A stretch of 64,000 nt of DNA from Diphasiastrum complanatum (GCA_029204225.1 CM055093.1:47750354-47814353); one strand, 5' to 3'; shown: positions 1 through 13,697, counted from the first letter of the stretch. Notes: generated by a model from the sequence alone, not told the origin. Numbers and translations: made by a program.

Positions 1-870
1 CATCTTTAACTACAAAAACTTCAGATTACAATTCAAAATCATATCTAGATACCCAAAGTCCCGCTGAATATTATTCTAGTTATTATACTTGGATCCATCA
101 TGATTTGTTATCCAATTGAGCTCTCTGGGATTCAATCACTAATGATCTGAGTCCCTTCCTTAACTAAGGAATACTCTATCCCAAGAATATTGTATATCCA
201 ATGCACACAATTTTAACCGATAAACCAAAATGATTCACTAATCATGCGTCTTACAAGTGATATAATTCAAAACCATCAGTTCCTAGTGAATCCACATCAC
301 ACTGATCATTTTACCAATTAACTTCATCCTGGAGTAATCAACTACTCAGATTAATTGCCAATGATTCAGAAATCTTAAATGTCTAGGTGAAAAATTCAAT
401 TATACTAGTATGACACCACATTTAGATCCTCATCCAAACCATTTATAAGTAAATCCATAAATCTCCAATCCAAAGATTTGTTAACTCTGCAAGTATTTGT
501 CAAAACAATACTTGATCACATGTTTATGTTCACCGACTAGGTTAAGTGCACCAAATAACCTTATTAATCAGGAATACACACTAGATTCATACAAGATTAA
601 TCATGCACATATGTGAATAATCTCACTATGACCCAGTACATAAACACATTTTTTATCTGGCAGATTCCTCCAGAACCCACATATGTTACTCACATATCTC
701 ACTGAGATCTTGTAACTCAGCTACAAAAGATTATCTATTTTGCATGAGTGAATAACATATCCGAGAAATCTTTGAGATGAATAACATTCAATCTCAACAA
801 TTTTCCAATCCAACTTACCTCTAATTACATGATTTCATCCACTCATCAACCCCTCACTGATCTTAGTACT
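1..870. repeat. Decayed LTR-like repeat
   Basis: Collinear, diverged similarity to 31,640-32,330: both hold a GAGCTC-T/ACTGGGA block, an AATCATG.GTCTTA block, ATTCAGAAATCT.AAATGTCTAGGTG, and ACACCACATTTAGA. The block order is the same, so this is one dispersed family, probably LTR-derived. Nothing else is recognisable here. Confidence 0.5.
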
Positions 871-2104
871 AAAACTAAGATTAGGTTGATCCAATACAGA
901 ACTCTTGTCGATCTTGATGGAAAGGGATGAATAGTATAGTTCTTAGGCATATACTCAATTTAGAAATTCGATTTCTTGGTACGATGCTATTTAAACTATT
1001 TAACTCTGGAGTATTGGTACTCCTAGTGAATGGAGTTAAATTGTGTGTTTTTTTTTTTCCGATTTTCTCCTTTTCAAATCGGTGGAACACCGATCAGTTG
1101 GTTATTGTGGTTTTGATGATTTAGGTCATTAAAATTGAACAAACCAAAAGCTTTTGAAATACTTGTTAAATAATTAATGGAAAAAATTCATTGTATTTGG
1201 AGGTAATTCTTTATTCAACAATTTTATTTTGGGGTGAATACAGTGTAGAAAGTACCTGAATCCAAATCTTATTTCCCATTAATTACAGATAATTTTAACG
1301 AAGTAATTCTTAAACCAGTAAGTGAAAAGGGTGAACAATCCAATTTTATTGGAAAAATAATAATAGGAACTGATCAAAAGAAAAACTGATTTCATTTCCA
1401 GTTAGAATCCTATGGTGGTTTGTATATCGATATTTCTACCTAGGTATATGATAGAGATGAAACTGTTTCAAACTTTTTTCCTACAGTAATTCATTTTTTT
1501 ACATTTACTAATGTCATTATGTCTTCTTGATACCTTAGCTGAAAGATTTTCAGAGAACTGAAAATTCTAAGGAGGGAAGAAGAGTGGACATCAGGGGTAG
1601 TAAGTGTGATCGGGAAATGTATTTAGCAGTTAGGATTTTAGCAATCCCAGTAAATAATTGCTTAATACTGGATATTAATTTCCTGGGTAGGATTCAATAA
1701 CTAATATCTTTGTGACTATTGAGTTATCCGCAGTTTTGGATGTCAATTGTGATGTTAGAAGTAGAATCTGATATATGGATTACATTGGATCTGTTAGTTG
1801 ATAAAAGCTTGTCCCTAGAGTTGATGCTCTTGGATCCAGGGGGATTTGAAGCTTATCATTAACTTGTAAGGATCAAAATGTAGTGTTGAACCATGTTAAT
1901 TCTTCTGTCTAAATCACAGAATCAGGTGTGCATTTGTGGTATCTATGTGATGGGCATGCTAGTCAGCCAAATAAATTGGATTCTCCAGTGTTTGGGAACA
2001 AGAGATAATATCCTATAGTGATTATAGGACAGCTAGAAGATCAGTGGATCTTTAAGATATCAGATAAGGCGGTTAAGGATTTTCTGGATGGAAAAGCTGA
2101 TGGT

Positions 2105-2330
2105 ATGGGGCATCAGTAATTTTGGAAAGAGAATTTTAGGACTGTACAAATCTGATGATCAATGGTGTGTCTAAGTACCTAGTCGCGATATGGGAAAGAA
2201 GAAAACCATTCGATCAAATGTGGGTTATTTTGGAAAATTTTGAGGTTTAATCTAGATCACAATGTGGTATCTCATTATTTACAAAATTAGAGACCCTCAA
2301 ATCTATATCTCGCTTTCTTATTAATCCTTT
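2105..2330 (-). repeat. Inverted relative of the repeat near 32,330-32,520
   Basis: The reverse complement matches 32,330-32,520 in order: CATCAGTAATT..AAAGAGAATT, GGTTATTT, and GGTATCTCATTATTTACAAAAT. 870-2,105 and 2,330-3,440 are probably more of the same decayed element, but I see no coding domain in them. Confidence 0.45.
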
Positions 2331-3439
2331 ACTTCTTAGTAATTTCTCAAATATAAGACATCAGACTAGTTTATATGATCCTTTCCAGCATGAAGTTATT
2401 CTACTGAAAGACTGTTATGTCATATAAATCACTACTTGTGGGAATGGACTTGGAATTAGGAAAATCTAAGGTTAAAGTGTTGCAATTTCTAAAATCTAGA
2501 ATATCTCTGTTGCATAAATAGGTTTCAATGGAATGATTGAACTGTCACTCGGGTTTGAAAATATTTGAAGGGAAAGTCCTAATAGAGTGAATCCTTTATT
2601 GGAATGCACTTATTATTGACTTTTCTTAAATTTAGATATTTTCATATATCATCTTTCCAGTTAACTTTTATTAAAATTTATAATTTCTGTAAAAGGAGGG
2701 GTGAAGTGGTGGAATAAAATTCTATTTGGGAATTTGTGGTTTGTATAGTTTTCGGAAGAGAACCAGCTATGGTATAGAAATGAGATTTGGTCTGAAAGTG
2801 ATTTCGGATAGATTCAGAGTAAGATACCTAATTGGAACTTTTCGAATAAGAGAAATTCTCTAGGAATTGTGTGGACAATCTGAAACTAGAACATGTTTGA
2901 TATTGAATCATTATCTATAAGTAGTACAATGAAAGGTCAAAGGTTACTAATTCCAAATTGATTGGAATAGAAGTAAGTTTGATCAGGATATAAGACTTTT
3001 CCTAAACTGAATATACAGCTTGACCTAAGATCAAACAGTACTAAAAGTTCAATTTTCTGGCTTAGCAAAAAGTCAAAGTGATAAAGTCCAAAAACAGGCA
3101 TACTGTCCCTAGAGAAAGAAAATCCAAATTCCTTCAGCTCGCTATTTACGAGAACAATATTCAACTCCAAGGTCAAACTTTGACCATCTAACACCAAGAA
3201 ACCAAAATTTCTATAATTGGGTGTCAGTAGTTTGATTTTCCGAAATTGATCTCAAAAATTGATTTCAAACCAATTCAAAGCTACTTAATGTCCAAAATCC
3301 TTTTTAAGCCTTGATTGACTGGCATGTATTAGCACTGATGCAAACAGTCAGCCAATTACAAAACTGCCGACCACTCGTCATGCATTGAAATTAGCTGAAA
3401 CAACTTGCACAATGTATGCTAGAAGCACAAATCCATAAA

Positions 3440-3830
3440 AGGCCATGTGTTTCCAAAAAACACAAATCCTAATTCGAATTCTAGGGCCGGCTCCCTCATC
3501 TTTCCCTGGGCATCACGAGCCTCCATAAACAAGGGAAAAGAGAGAGAAAAGTCGTCACGGCCTCCATCGTTGTCCAGCCTCTTCTCCTTCTACTGTCATC
3601 GCTTCCATCATGGAGGTTCTTGTTTTGCAGGTTCCATACCAGGAAACGATCTGCTGCACAACTGCGCTCCCAGGCTTCACACTCTTGCCCTCGCTTTACC
3701 AAGAGGAAGGAGGATTGATGAGGAGCCGCCCTCCCTCCACAGGATAGCGAGTCTACCACATTATATCTGAATATTTGCAGCGAAGCAAAGAGTGAAACGA
3801 GCAGCAGCCACAACATCTAATCATTACCCT
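3440..3830. other. GC-richer island with long frames on both strands, unidentified
   Basis: Frames of 107 residues (plus, 3447-3770) and 106 residues (minus, 3496-3816) overlap here. Neither resembles a family I know, and the higher GC content alone explains their length. It could be the remains of a promoter or first exon. No function assigned. Confidence 0.2.
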
Positions 3831-3849
3831 CTGATATCAAAAGTGTGGA

Positions 3850-5330
3850 CAACAACTGACCCTATTACAGAACGCTAGGCTGACCAGAATCTCAGCCACT
3901 GTGCCACGACTTGTTTTCTTTCATTTGCTACATTACTAAGCAAATCAAACTCTGCAAAATGACCTCAAAACTCCAAGTGACTGTTTAATGGCTCTGAGCA
4001 GTTGTTCTAAAATTTCAGAATTCCAAGAACGAGTCTGACAGGAGGATTAATAACATGCTTTATAGGTTTTTTCTTGTTACAGGGTTATAACTCTATTCAC
4101 AACCTCATGCATGTCTCAAAAATTGCAAGTAACAACAAAAATCTGTTAGGAACTTTATTTCCAACAAGATGATTGATGTAAACTAACTTTCATAGCTTTC
4201 TTTCATCTCAAAATCAAGTATTAACAATACTACAACTCCACCAAATGTACTCAACATGCAGATTTATAGATTTACCAAGAAATCCATAACCTCTCCATGC
4301 TTCAATAGGAATCAAACGTTTATGTTACAAGCAGTCCATACAAAACTGGACATACTGATTTTACAATCAATTATCAATGAACTTGAACAAAACAACATGA
4401 TTTAGCACACTTGTCGACTGATGCATGCTATTAAAAACTTAATTAAGCGAAATCTAGCAATGAAATCAGTAACTAAATCAACCATTACAGATTTTTGAAC
4501 ACCAATTAGAAAATTTCCTCAAGAAAATTATGAAATTACATGTAGATTTTACAAATTCGCAGCATCTTTTATCAAAAACAAATCCTTGTAGAAGTGCACT
4601 CTATTGTAATTTCAAAAAATATGCTACTTATCCAGAATTTGTGAATCCAACTCCATAATTTATTTGAGAACCTAACAGCACTCCAACCGGGATGTAAATC
4701 CAAGCGCTTCAACTTCCAGATTGATGTAGGCTTGTTTCCATCCTATCCAAGACCGCATCTTAGCCGAGCTCTGCCAATATAAAGACCCTAAAGGATTGCC
4801 CCTAAGATGAGGATAGAAAAATACAATAAGAGAGACTATGGAGCCAAACCACCCAACCAATCCTAGATCAAACCTGGATCTAGCCCCCAAGCCATGCCAT
4901 GTGAAGCAAGAGGAGAAGAGAAAAACTGGTAACCTAACCCAATGTGTCGATGGGAGAATCCCCACCTCATTATATAGAGAGTAGAGTCTTGTGCATGTAA
5001 CCATGCAATCCCCATGCAGGTCAACTATAAATAGATCACATCTCTTCATGCGGACCTCCTGCCTATATCCGTCACACAAACATGCAATACTCCATATGTC
5101 TCAATTAGCATGTCTGGGTCCTCTCAAGGTAATTAGTCACAAACAGGCCTTGACATGGAATTAAATCATGGCGTGACCATTAATCTCGAGACTGGAGGGC
5201 CGGTCTACAATATTAGGACTATTCCAGGTCCTTAACCGAATATGGCCATAACAACTGGGATTATCGAATTCATGATATAAATAATTGAGTGTGTTATAAT
5301 TAACACAATCTCATTATAGGATTATCGTTA
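3850..5330 (-). repeat. LTR family B relic (leader plus LTR)
   Basis: Collinear with 35,330-37,330: both share AGCCAAACCACCCAACCAA, a run near CTCCATATGTC..AATTAG, and the block TCTRGGTCCTC-CAA. The 35,330 copy has a primer-binding-site match at 36,232-36,243, so the LTR here would be about 4,765-5,330, oriented to the minus strand. The 135-residue minus frame at 4672-5079 lies inside it and is probably not a gene. Confidence 0.45.
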
Positions 5331-5340
5331 TAATCTATAA

Positions 5341-6600
5341 TAATTAGACAGCTTCAAATGTGAACAAATTATTCATTTAAAACATCAAAATAATTTCAAA
5401 AATTTTAATTTTTGAACTTGCATACTAGAGAAACGATTATGATTGTAAGTAATTTGAATAGTTAGACAATTCTAAGATTAATCTACTATCTGTTAATTTT
5501 TTGTAAAGACTACACATATTTGACTTGTTTAGGAGTAATTGTAATGACTAAAATGTTAAAAGTTGTACATAAGACAACACTAAAAAAGTGTGAAATTTAC
5601 TATTTGAAAAATCATAAAAATCATGTTATATATGGCTTGAGAAATTTTTTAAAATGTGTGCCAACTTGATGTGTTTGTTTTTTACTACCTAATAGTGGCT
5701 AAATTTTTTCAATGATTCACTTTTCTATGAGTGATATACAAGACTTATATGAGGAAGTTCATTCTAAGAACTTGTTTATGGCCTTTTTGGGCTCAGAAGA
5801 AAACTTAGAGATCCTTTTGTTTTTCATGGCCTCTAAAAATATGATATTTAAGGTAATCAAATGAAGCCATATATGCGTATTCAAAACACATTTGAAGTAT
5901 GAATAACTAAAAAATAGTACGAGTCTTTATCCAACAATGTCAAGTATGACTGCCATATGAATAAGATGCTAGTAAGGATTTATAACTTCATCGAAAGGAA
6001 TCGCAGTATTAGGATTACTCATTTTCAAATGTGTACCTATTTCTATCTTTACGGTATCTCATGAATCATGATTATTCTTTTTCAAATGTATACCTATTCA
6101 AATGTCATCATTTTCTATATCCTAGGTAATTTCAAAAATACCGAAAAGGAATATTCCTTGTCAAGTCAAAGTCTCAAACCAAATGTGATTGTGTTATTGA
6201 TTCAGTTCGATGAGTTGGATATTGGCATATTGCATAGTTCGAGGTAGCTGCAAATGTGTGATATTGTTGAAGTCGTTGGAAGTTGTACAAGGTCACAAAA
6301 TATGTGAAAGCCATAGTAGTTGCATAGGTTATGAGTCTTTTTTTTCCTATGACATTGCACAAATTGTAAATGGTGAATTTCACAGACTTCAAAAATTACA
6401 GAGGTCACAATTTTCTTGAAGAGCAGTTTGAGACAAGTTTTCTTTTTCATTTGTTTTTTTTTGTGCCCCCTCTTGAACAAAGATAAAATTTTCGATGGTC
6501 TTCACTTATCACCTGTGACCATCTCAAAACTGCAACCATAGAGTAAAAGAGATATCCTGAGCACAATGACAATGTTGCAAACTTGTTTTAATAACCTACT
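5341..6600. other. No recognised feature
   Basis: AT-rich sequence with only short overlapping frames on both strands. No domain, repeat or site recognised. Confidence 0.4.
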
Positions 6601-7066
6601 AAAATTTCACACCAGACCCCTACATGCTTAGGTGGCAATTCACAAGCCAAGTCGATTTCCAAATTTGAAATGCCTTATGCCTCACACTCCTAACTTTCTG
6701 CTCCCGGAAAGGGGAAGAAGAGATCTGGCATCCACTAAGCACTTTTTCCATGGTTAATGCTCTATTTTGTAGTACCATACTTGTAGGTACAGTCCGAGTG
6801 CCTAGAATAAAAGTAGAATCACTATGTTACTATATTGTGGGTCCAGTTAGTGGACTAGGACCAGGCGTCCTTGTGATGAGGTAGTTGATCAAACATGTGT
6901 CCCATTAGTGGGAACCTGGATCATGCATGGGTTGCCACAAGAATAGTTATATGTACAATGTTTCAGTTTGAGAAATATAGTTTTTGTATGTTGAGCTTAA
7001 AGAGTGCTTTCTAATTTAGTTTTTGTGTATGCCAATTTGTGATCATGTTCGAAGCACATGTTAACT

Positions 7067-7078
7067 TGGTATTAGAGC
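7067..7078 (+). other. Retrotransposon primer-binding site
   Basis: TGGTATTAGAGC is one base from TGGTATCAGAGC, the initiator-Met-tRNA primer site typical of plant LTR elements. It implies a 5' LTR ending at 7,066 and a plus-strand element running into 8,640. Confidence 0.5.
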
Positions 7079-8640
<1,562 letters not shown>

Positions 8641-9123
8641 CGCCTTACAGCACAATAAGTTTTCTTTCTCGGCATTCGAATTCTTTTTATTCGATTATTT
8701 TAGACCTATCTTTTACACACCTCTTTCCAACAGAGGGTAGCATGGTAGAAAGGTGGCTAGTGAAAGAATCCACAGTGTATATTATGGAGTTCCTTGCTCA
8801 TAGAGATCCTTGTATGTCTTTGGGATAATAAAGACAATCTACGTCTTGTTGGAGAGATTTCTCAAGAAAATGGAGTGGTAAAGAGAATGAGAGAGGCCTT
8901 TAGGAAAAAGGTAAATAAGTTTTGCATTCTTAACAATCAAACACTACAAAAGTGGACTTCGAGATACGAAGAAGCCAAAACTTATAGAATAACTAGTAGA
9001 GCTATATTAAGGAGAGGGCATAGAAGAAAACCATACCTACATGAGCTTGCTCTTCTCCTCAAGTATGTGACACTTGATTGGCTACACGATGTGATTATAA
9101 GGGCTACAACAAATAATGAGTAA

Positions 9124-9127
<4 letters not shown>

Positions 9128-9189
<62 letters not shown>
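9128..9189. repeat. (GA)n microsatellite, 62 bp
   Basis: Uninterrupted AG run directly after the stop of a 109-residue plus frame (8794-9123) that I do not recognise and doubt is coding. Confidence 0.97.
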
Positions 9190-9191
<2 letters not shown>

Positions 9192-11380
9192 TTATGAATA
9201 CAATGATGAAAGAACAGTGATAACTGTGTTAATAAGATCATGGATTTCTTAGAGAAGGGAGATTGCAAGCTGTTCTTTTGTGTTGAATAAGATTATCAGT
9301 GTAGGAGTCTTAGACTACCGTGAAAGAGAGATTGTAGAAACGATAAGGCATTTGAGATAGCCATGCAATCCTTGTAGGTTTTGAAAAAAGCAACTCATAA
9401 GAGTTCAAACTATATCAAGTTTCATGGACAAGAATTCCTAAGCCCTAAAATATGTAAGGCATTCATCTTTCTATGTATGTGAAGTGAATTTATAAACATT
9501 TTTGTACATTGTAGGATGATTGTGACATGAAAAGCACATAAACTTTGAAAACTTTATGGTTCAATTATTTTCTATCATGATCAAACTATGTGATCTTGAG
9601 CAATATCTTGCCAAGAACATGTTTTGTAGTTGTAAACTTGCGCACCATTTTTGGTAATGCTTGCAAGTTTTTCTTGCATAATGCACTTGTTATGCAAATT
9701 TTGTTCACCTTTTCAACAACCTTTTCTATATGTTTTTCTAGTACAGTAAGATAAGATAGATTGATGCCAAGGTAGACTGAAGTGTACATAGTGCTCTGTG
9801 TTGTGTGGCTTGAACTTTGCATTCTTGTTGTATGATCAGGTTTAGTGTACATGATTGATGCAATTTTTAAGTCTGGACTCTGTATACATGTACATGTAGT
9901 CAATTCTAAATTTGGGTAATTTCATAGGACTTTGGAAAGTTTATGTTATAGCGTTAAAAATTAAACAAATTCTCAAATGAGGTCCAAGATTTTATATATT
10001 GTATTCTTTTATTACTCAAGGCAGGTTAAGTAAAAAGAGGTTTCCCAAGCATTGGCTTGCTTTCATTTATTGGTGAATTTTCAAATTCTTGTTGCTAGCT
10101 TGATATGATAAACCCAACACGAGTCAACATTAGAGAGTTCTCACAACCAAAAACAACCCCGCTAGTAAAGTATATAATATTTGATTTTACTTTTATGATT
10201 ATTCATTTTTAGATTTGGCTTATATACCATGTGACCAACATTCCATTCTAGTCATAATTTGACTATTGTACCATGAGAATAGCGTTGATCCTTTGTAGTT
10301 ATAGTTCTTCACAACTTTCATCATTGACCTAGTAAATTTTCAAAGTGTCAAGGGCAAAATGCTCACAAAAAGTCAACAATTACGAGTTCTCAAAAGTAAT
10401 AACAGGTCTTTGATAATTAACATATGGTCAAAAGCCCCCGAAAGGTCAACATTCAAGAGTTTCTCACTATAGCATTTTTCCCATGATGAGAGAGGCATAT
10501 CACAACAGGGCTGCACAGTACAGCCTGCCACAAGTTGCAATAATAAGCCTCATCCCATCATTCAACAATTAGTAGTCGTGACTCGTAGGCGGCCTGCTTC
10601 CTCCGTCAAACAGCAACAGTGCAATACTCCCGAGTCCTTTAATTTCCAACACGTTTTTGACAAAAAGGTCAAAGTCGTGTGTTATCGACCGTATATATTC
10701 ACCTGCAATGTTTGTATGTTTCAGTCATGATAGATTCAAAATTCTACCAGTTTGTTTCGAGTGGCCAGTGTATTTCTGTTTTTGTAGTCTTATCAGTACT
10801 CACTCATCTTTGTATATTGTATGTGAATCGTATGATTTTGAAGCCTGTACTGCAATTCTGTTTGATCTTCATTGTCATTTCAATAGCATGCCAACCGTTA
10901 ATTTTTGTAACTTCTTAGTTGTAATTGGTACTATGCGTATAGGATATACCCCTGTAGGTCACGATCTTACCCAGAAGGGAAGCACAACCTCCAGTAAACC
11001 TTAATATATAAAGCACCGAAGCACCAGCCGGCCCCATTCGTCAAGCCTTGAAGCTGCAAGAATTCTTTGTGCAAATTATACCTTTGTTTGGTCTGAGCTT
11101 CGGCCTGTTCTCGAGGCGCTATTCCAGGCTTTAGCTCTTTCAGCTTGAAACCCTGAAAACAGCCAGAATTGTTTGTCAAATTATCGTGTTAACTTTTTGC
11201 CTGTAGGGTATATATACGTCAATGGGTTTGCCTCCGTCTGAGATATTGTCAAAATTTCATCCATATTCTTAGTCCCGAGAATATCGTCGTTGCTTAACAG
11301 CTGGTTTCTTGAGGTAGCTGTACTCCATGAAGCACTTGCATAAACCACAGCAAGGGGCCCTCCTCCTGAAGGCTTTGGAA
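9190..11380. other. No confidently recognised feature
   Basis: Non-coding by inspection. Short frames on both strands (for example 10657-11004 plus, 9586-9903 minus) show no family motif. 10,560-11,180 is somewhat less AT-rich. Confidence 0.35.
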
Positions 11381-11389
11381 ATATCATTG

Positions 11390-11480
11390 CCAAAGAGTTA
11401 GTCTTGCTACTTCAGGAACACAACAATGATCATGTTCTTCATCACCACGGTGGAGTGGAAGGATTGCAAAGCATCTAGGC
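11390..11480 (+). pseudogene. Possible ACA N-terminal fragment
   Basis: Reads LLLQEHNNDHVLHHHGGVEG then LQSI and a stop. Plant autoinhibited Ca2+-ATPases carry an L...H....L...GGV.GL segment before the first membrane span. The match is short, and its neighbourhood to clear ACA fragments is the main support. Confidence 0.3.
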
Positions 11481-11688
11481 ATCGACCTTGAAAACGTATA
11501 CGAGATAATATGGCAGACATTGAAAGAAGAATGAAAGGCTAATTCAGCTGCAACAAGAAAGCAGGTAAAAGCTTTTTTGTCTTTCTCTGAGAAGCTTGCC
11601 AAGATATTGCGCAAGAGACTCCTCGGCAAATTCGTTAAAACGGAGTTGCCACGTTCATGGTGGTAGGAACTGCAAGTTGTTTTCCAGG

Positions 11689-11883
11689 TCACCCGTTCTT
11701 CCTCGCACTTCGGCAGCATGTAATTTTCGGTAGACTAGCGGCTGCCATTCGTGCTATAACATTATCGATTTCAAGATTCTTTCTGTTAGTCAATGTACGC
11801 ATAGACCCACATGTCAAGATTTTCCAAGCTCCTTTGACCGCTCCACTTTCTACCTTGATCGCAACTCCTGCTCTCTTTTTCAC
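11689..11883 (-). pseudogene. ACA Ca2+-ATPase nucleotide-binding-domain fragment
   Basis: Minus-strand open frame of 64 residues reading KKRAGVAIKVESGAV, then a degraded KGA region, then IDNVIARMAAASL. Plant plasma-membrane-type Ca2+-ATPases (ACA8/10-like) have EKKRGGVA.K...G...HWKGA.E and then I..MA..SLR in the nucleotide-binding domain, in this order. It is an exon-sized relic: no start, no flanking domain in frame. It forms the outer left part of the palindrome centred near 12,350. Confidence 0.6.
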
Positions 11884-11909
11884 TTAATCAAGTGCTTTGA
11901 CATACATAC

Positions 11910-12330
11910 ACGTGCCATCAGATGGAGTCTTGGCAAATGGACATTCATTAACCATTGATCAGTCCACCATAAGAAAGATTGGCTTGACTATGGCAACCAT
12001 TATGTTTATTATGCTTTTCATACCATATTTTGTGCAGGATTTGAAAGAGTGACGAGCCTTTGATTGTTATGAAGAGGATTGTGGGCATCATCTTTTTAGC
12101 AGTCACCAGTGACCATTGTAGTGGTAGGTGTTCCCTCGACTTCCTCTTGCAGTGACTGGCACTTTGGCCTATTTCAAAATTCATGTAGAAGAGGATGGCC
12201 TATCACTATTTGAAAGATCATCACCCTTTTCCTTGCAGGAACATGAGATCATTCACAACAATTTGTATTGACAAGACAGGTACACTCACCATTAATCAAA
12301 TGCCTTTAGTGCAGAAAATGGAGGCAATGT
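11910..12330 (+). pseudogene. ACA Ca2+-ATPase fragment, M4 to phosphorylation site (copy 1)
   Basis: Frameshifted reading of KIGLTMATIMFIMLF (membrane segment), then a degraded VP..LPLAVT.TLAYF, then TTICIDKTGTLTINQM. VPEGLPLAVT and DKTGTLT are hallmark P-type ATPase motifs (M4 ion site and phosphorylated Asp); the Asp codon is intact at 12,270-12,272. Several stops and frameshifts separate the blocks, so it cannot make an enzyme. It pairs with 12,365-12,745 as an inverted repeat. Confidence 0.75.
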
Positions 12331-12364
12331 AAGCATAATCTTCTCCATTTTCTTTTGACAGTGT

Positions 12365-12745
12365 CGTGGACAACTCCATTCTTCACTAAAGTCATTTGAT
12401 TCTTGGTGAGTGTACCCGTCTTCTCCATACAAATTGATCCCATGGTCCCGCATGAAAAGATAGATGACCTATGATATAGTGATCGCCCATCATCTTCTAC
12501 GTGAAATAGGCCAAAGTGAGAGTCACAGCAAGAGGAAGACCTTCTGGAACAACCACCTCTACAATGGTCAATGGTGAATGTTTATCCTCTTCATAACAAT
12601 CAAAGGCTCCTGCTTTAAACATCATGCACAAAATAGGGTATGAAAAGCATCATAAACAGTACAATAGGTGCAACCGTGAGGCCAATCTTCGTCCAATCTT
12701 CGTCGACTTATCAATGGCGAATGTCCATTTGTCAAGACTCCATCC
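12365..12745 (-). pseudogene. ACA Ca2+-ATPase fragment, M4 to phosphorylation site (copy 2, inverted)
   Basis: The minus strand reads TIVEVVVPEGLPLAVTLTLA, then KMMGDHYIIGHLS, then TMGSICMEKTGTLTKNQMTL. The M4 motif is better preserved than in copy 1, but the catalytic Asp of DKTGT is replaced by Glu (codon at 12,423-12,425), and frameshifts break the frame. It is a diverged inverted copy of 11,910-12,330. Confidence 0.75.
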
Positions 12746-12779
12746 ATGGCACCTGATCACCAGCCTTCAAGTCAAAAGA

Positions 12780-13040
12780 ATGCGAATGCGCATGGGACAT
12801 CTCTGAAGCTCGACTCGACTGAGAAGGACATTCTCTGGTTGGAGGTGAAGAATGGAATGGACTACTAGGCGCTGAGATCCAAGGGCACTATTTGCACGTG
12901 GAAGCACTTGATTCATTGAAAAAGAGAGAGAGCAGGAGTTGCGATCAAGGTAGAAAATGGAGAGGTTCCTGGTTAAGGATGGAAAGGAGGTGCTGAAATT
13001 ATCTGAGAATCGTCTTGACATGTGCATTGATGCGCATGAA
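12780..13040 (+). pseudogene. ACA Ca2+-ATPase nucleotide-binding-domain fragment (right arm)
   Basis: Plus strand reads TSLKLDSTEKDILWLEVKNG then MDY and a stop, later RAGVAIKVENGEV, then a frameshifted WKGGAEI. ACA proteins have S.TEKAIL.W..KLGM followed by KKRGGVA.K...G and WKGA.EI, so this is one diverged nucleotide-binding domain. 12,917-13,035 mirrors 11,689-11,885 on the other side of the palindrome; about 130 bp here (12,755-12,890) has no counterpart on the left. Confidence 0.65.
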
Positions 13041-13298
13041 AGAGAGCGTTAATTACATAAATGTAATGGATACTTCTTGCTTATTATGCCAATACATATG
13101 TATTTGACTTGCATTCCATCTCATAATGATTATCATCTTTTTTAATTGTCATGTGAATTAAAAAAAAAGACACCTCAAGTGAGTGCTGATTATGTTTCAT
13201 AAAATTTATGTGAAAACAAGAACGATGTGGTATTGTACCACAAAGGCCTTGCCATGTCATAATAGCATGAATCTTAAAATTTTAAGATTGGTTTAAAG

Positions 13299-13437
13299 CT
13301 AAGGTAGCGGACCCCGGCCGTGTCCGTTTTTTTTTTTTTTAAATTGTGTTAAAAAAAAAAATGTGGGACGCGTCCAAATCCGGACGCCAGACGCAGATGT
13401 GGATTGCCCGCATCGCCCGGACGCGCATCCTTGAGTT
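13299..13437 (+). repeat. CpG-rich short element, copy 1
   Basis: Starts CTAAGGTAGCGGA and carries CCGTGTCCG, a T-tract, an A-tract, GGACGCGTCC, CGGACGCCAGACGC and GGATTGCC. The same order occurs at 60,186-60,418. Far richer in CpG than its surroundings. The right boundary is inferred from copy 2. Confidence 0.65.
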
Positions 13438-13697
13438 TTTTATATTGTTGTGATAAATCATTTTGTGTAATTATTTTGTAGTTTCAAAATTTGGATAGTA
13501 GTTTGTTGTAAGTTTTTAACAGACATTTGAATGTTAGATGAGATCTATAATATTTGTTATTTATTTTAAAAGTCAATTTATTATGAGTTTTGTACAAAGT
13601 TGTTTTTTAGAGAAAGATGTTGATTCCATTCTTGTACTTGTTGTGTTTTAAAAATAACAAAAATCTTGTTTAATTCGATATTTGCTTTGATGTACTA

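Larger units (their letters stand above)
11689..13040. repeat. Long imperfect inverted repeat built from ACA fragments
   Basis: Order along the plus strand: nucleotide-domain piece (minus), M4-to-DKTGT piece (plus), spacer of about 40 bp, M4-to-DKTGT piece (minus), nucleotide-domain piece (plus). The inner arms align over about 380 bp with scattered mismatches and small gaps, and the outer arms share GAAAAAGAGAG..GCAGG and GCACGTG. Confidence 0.75.

Noticed and set aside
1059-1082. Small hairpin CCGATTT..AAATCGG
   Set aside because: A 7-bp stem in AT-rich sequence is expected by chance.
3447-3816. Overlapping 106-107-residue frames as a real gene
   Set aside because: No recognised motif on either strand, both frames open at once because of composition.
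8794-9123. 109-residue plus-strand frame as a gene
   Set aside because: Many charged residues but no family resemblance, and it ends at a GA microsatellite inside a retroelement-rich stretch.
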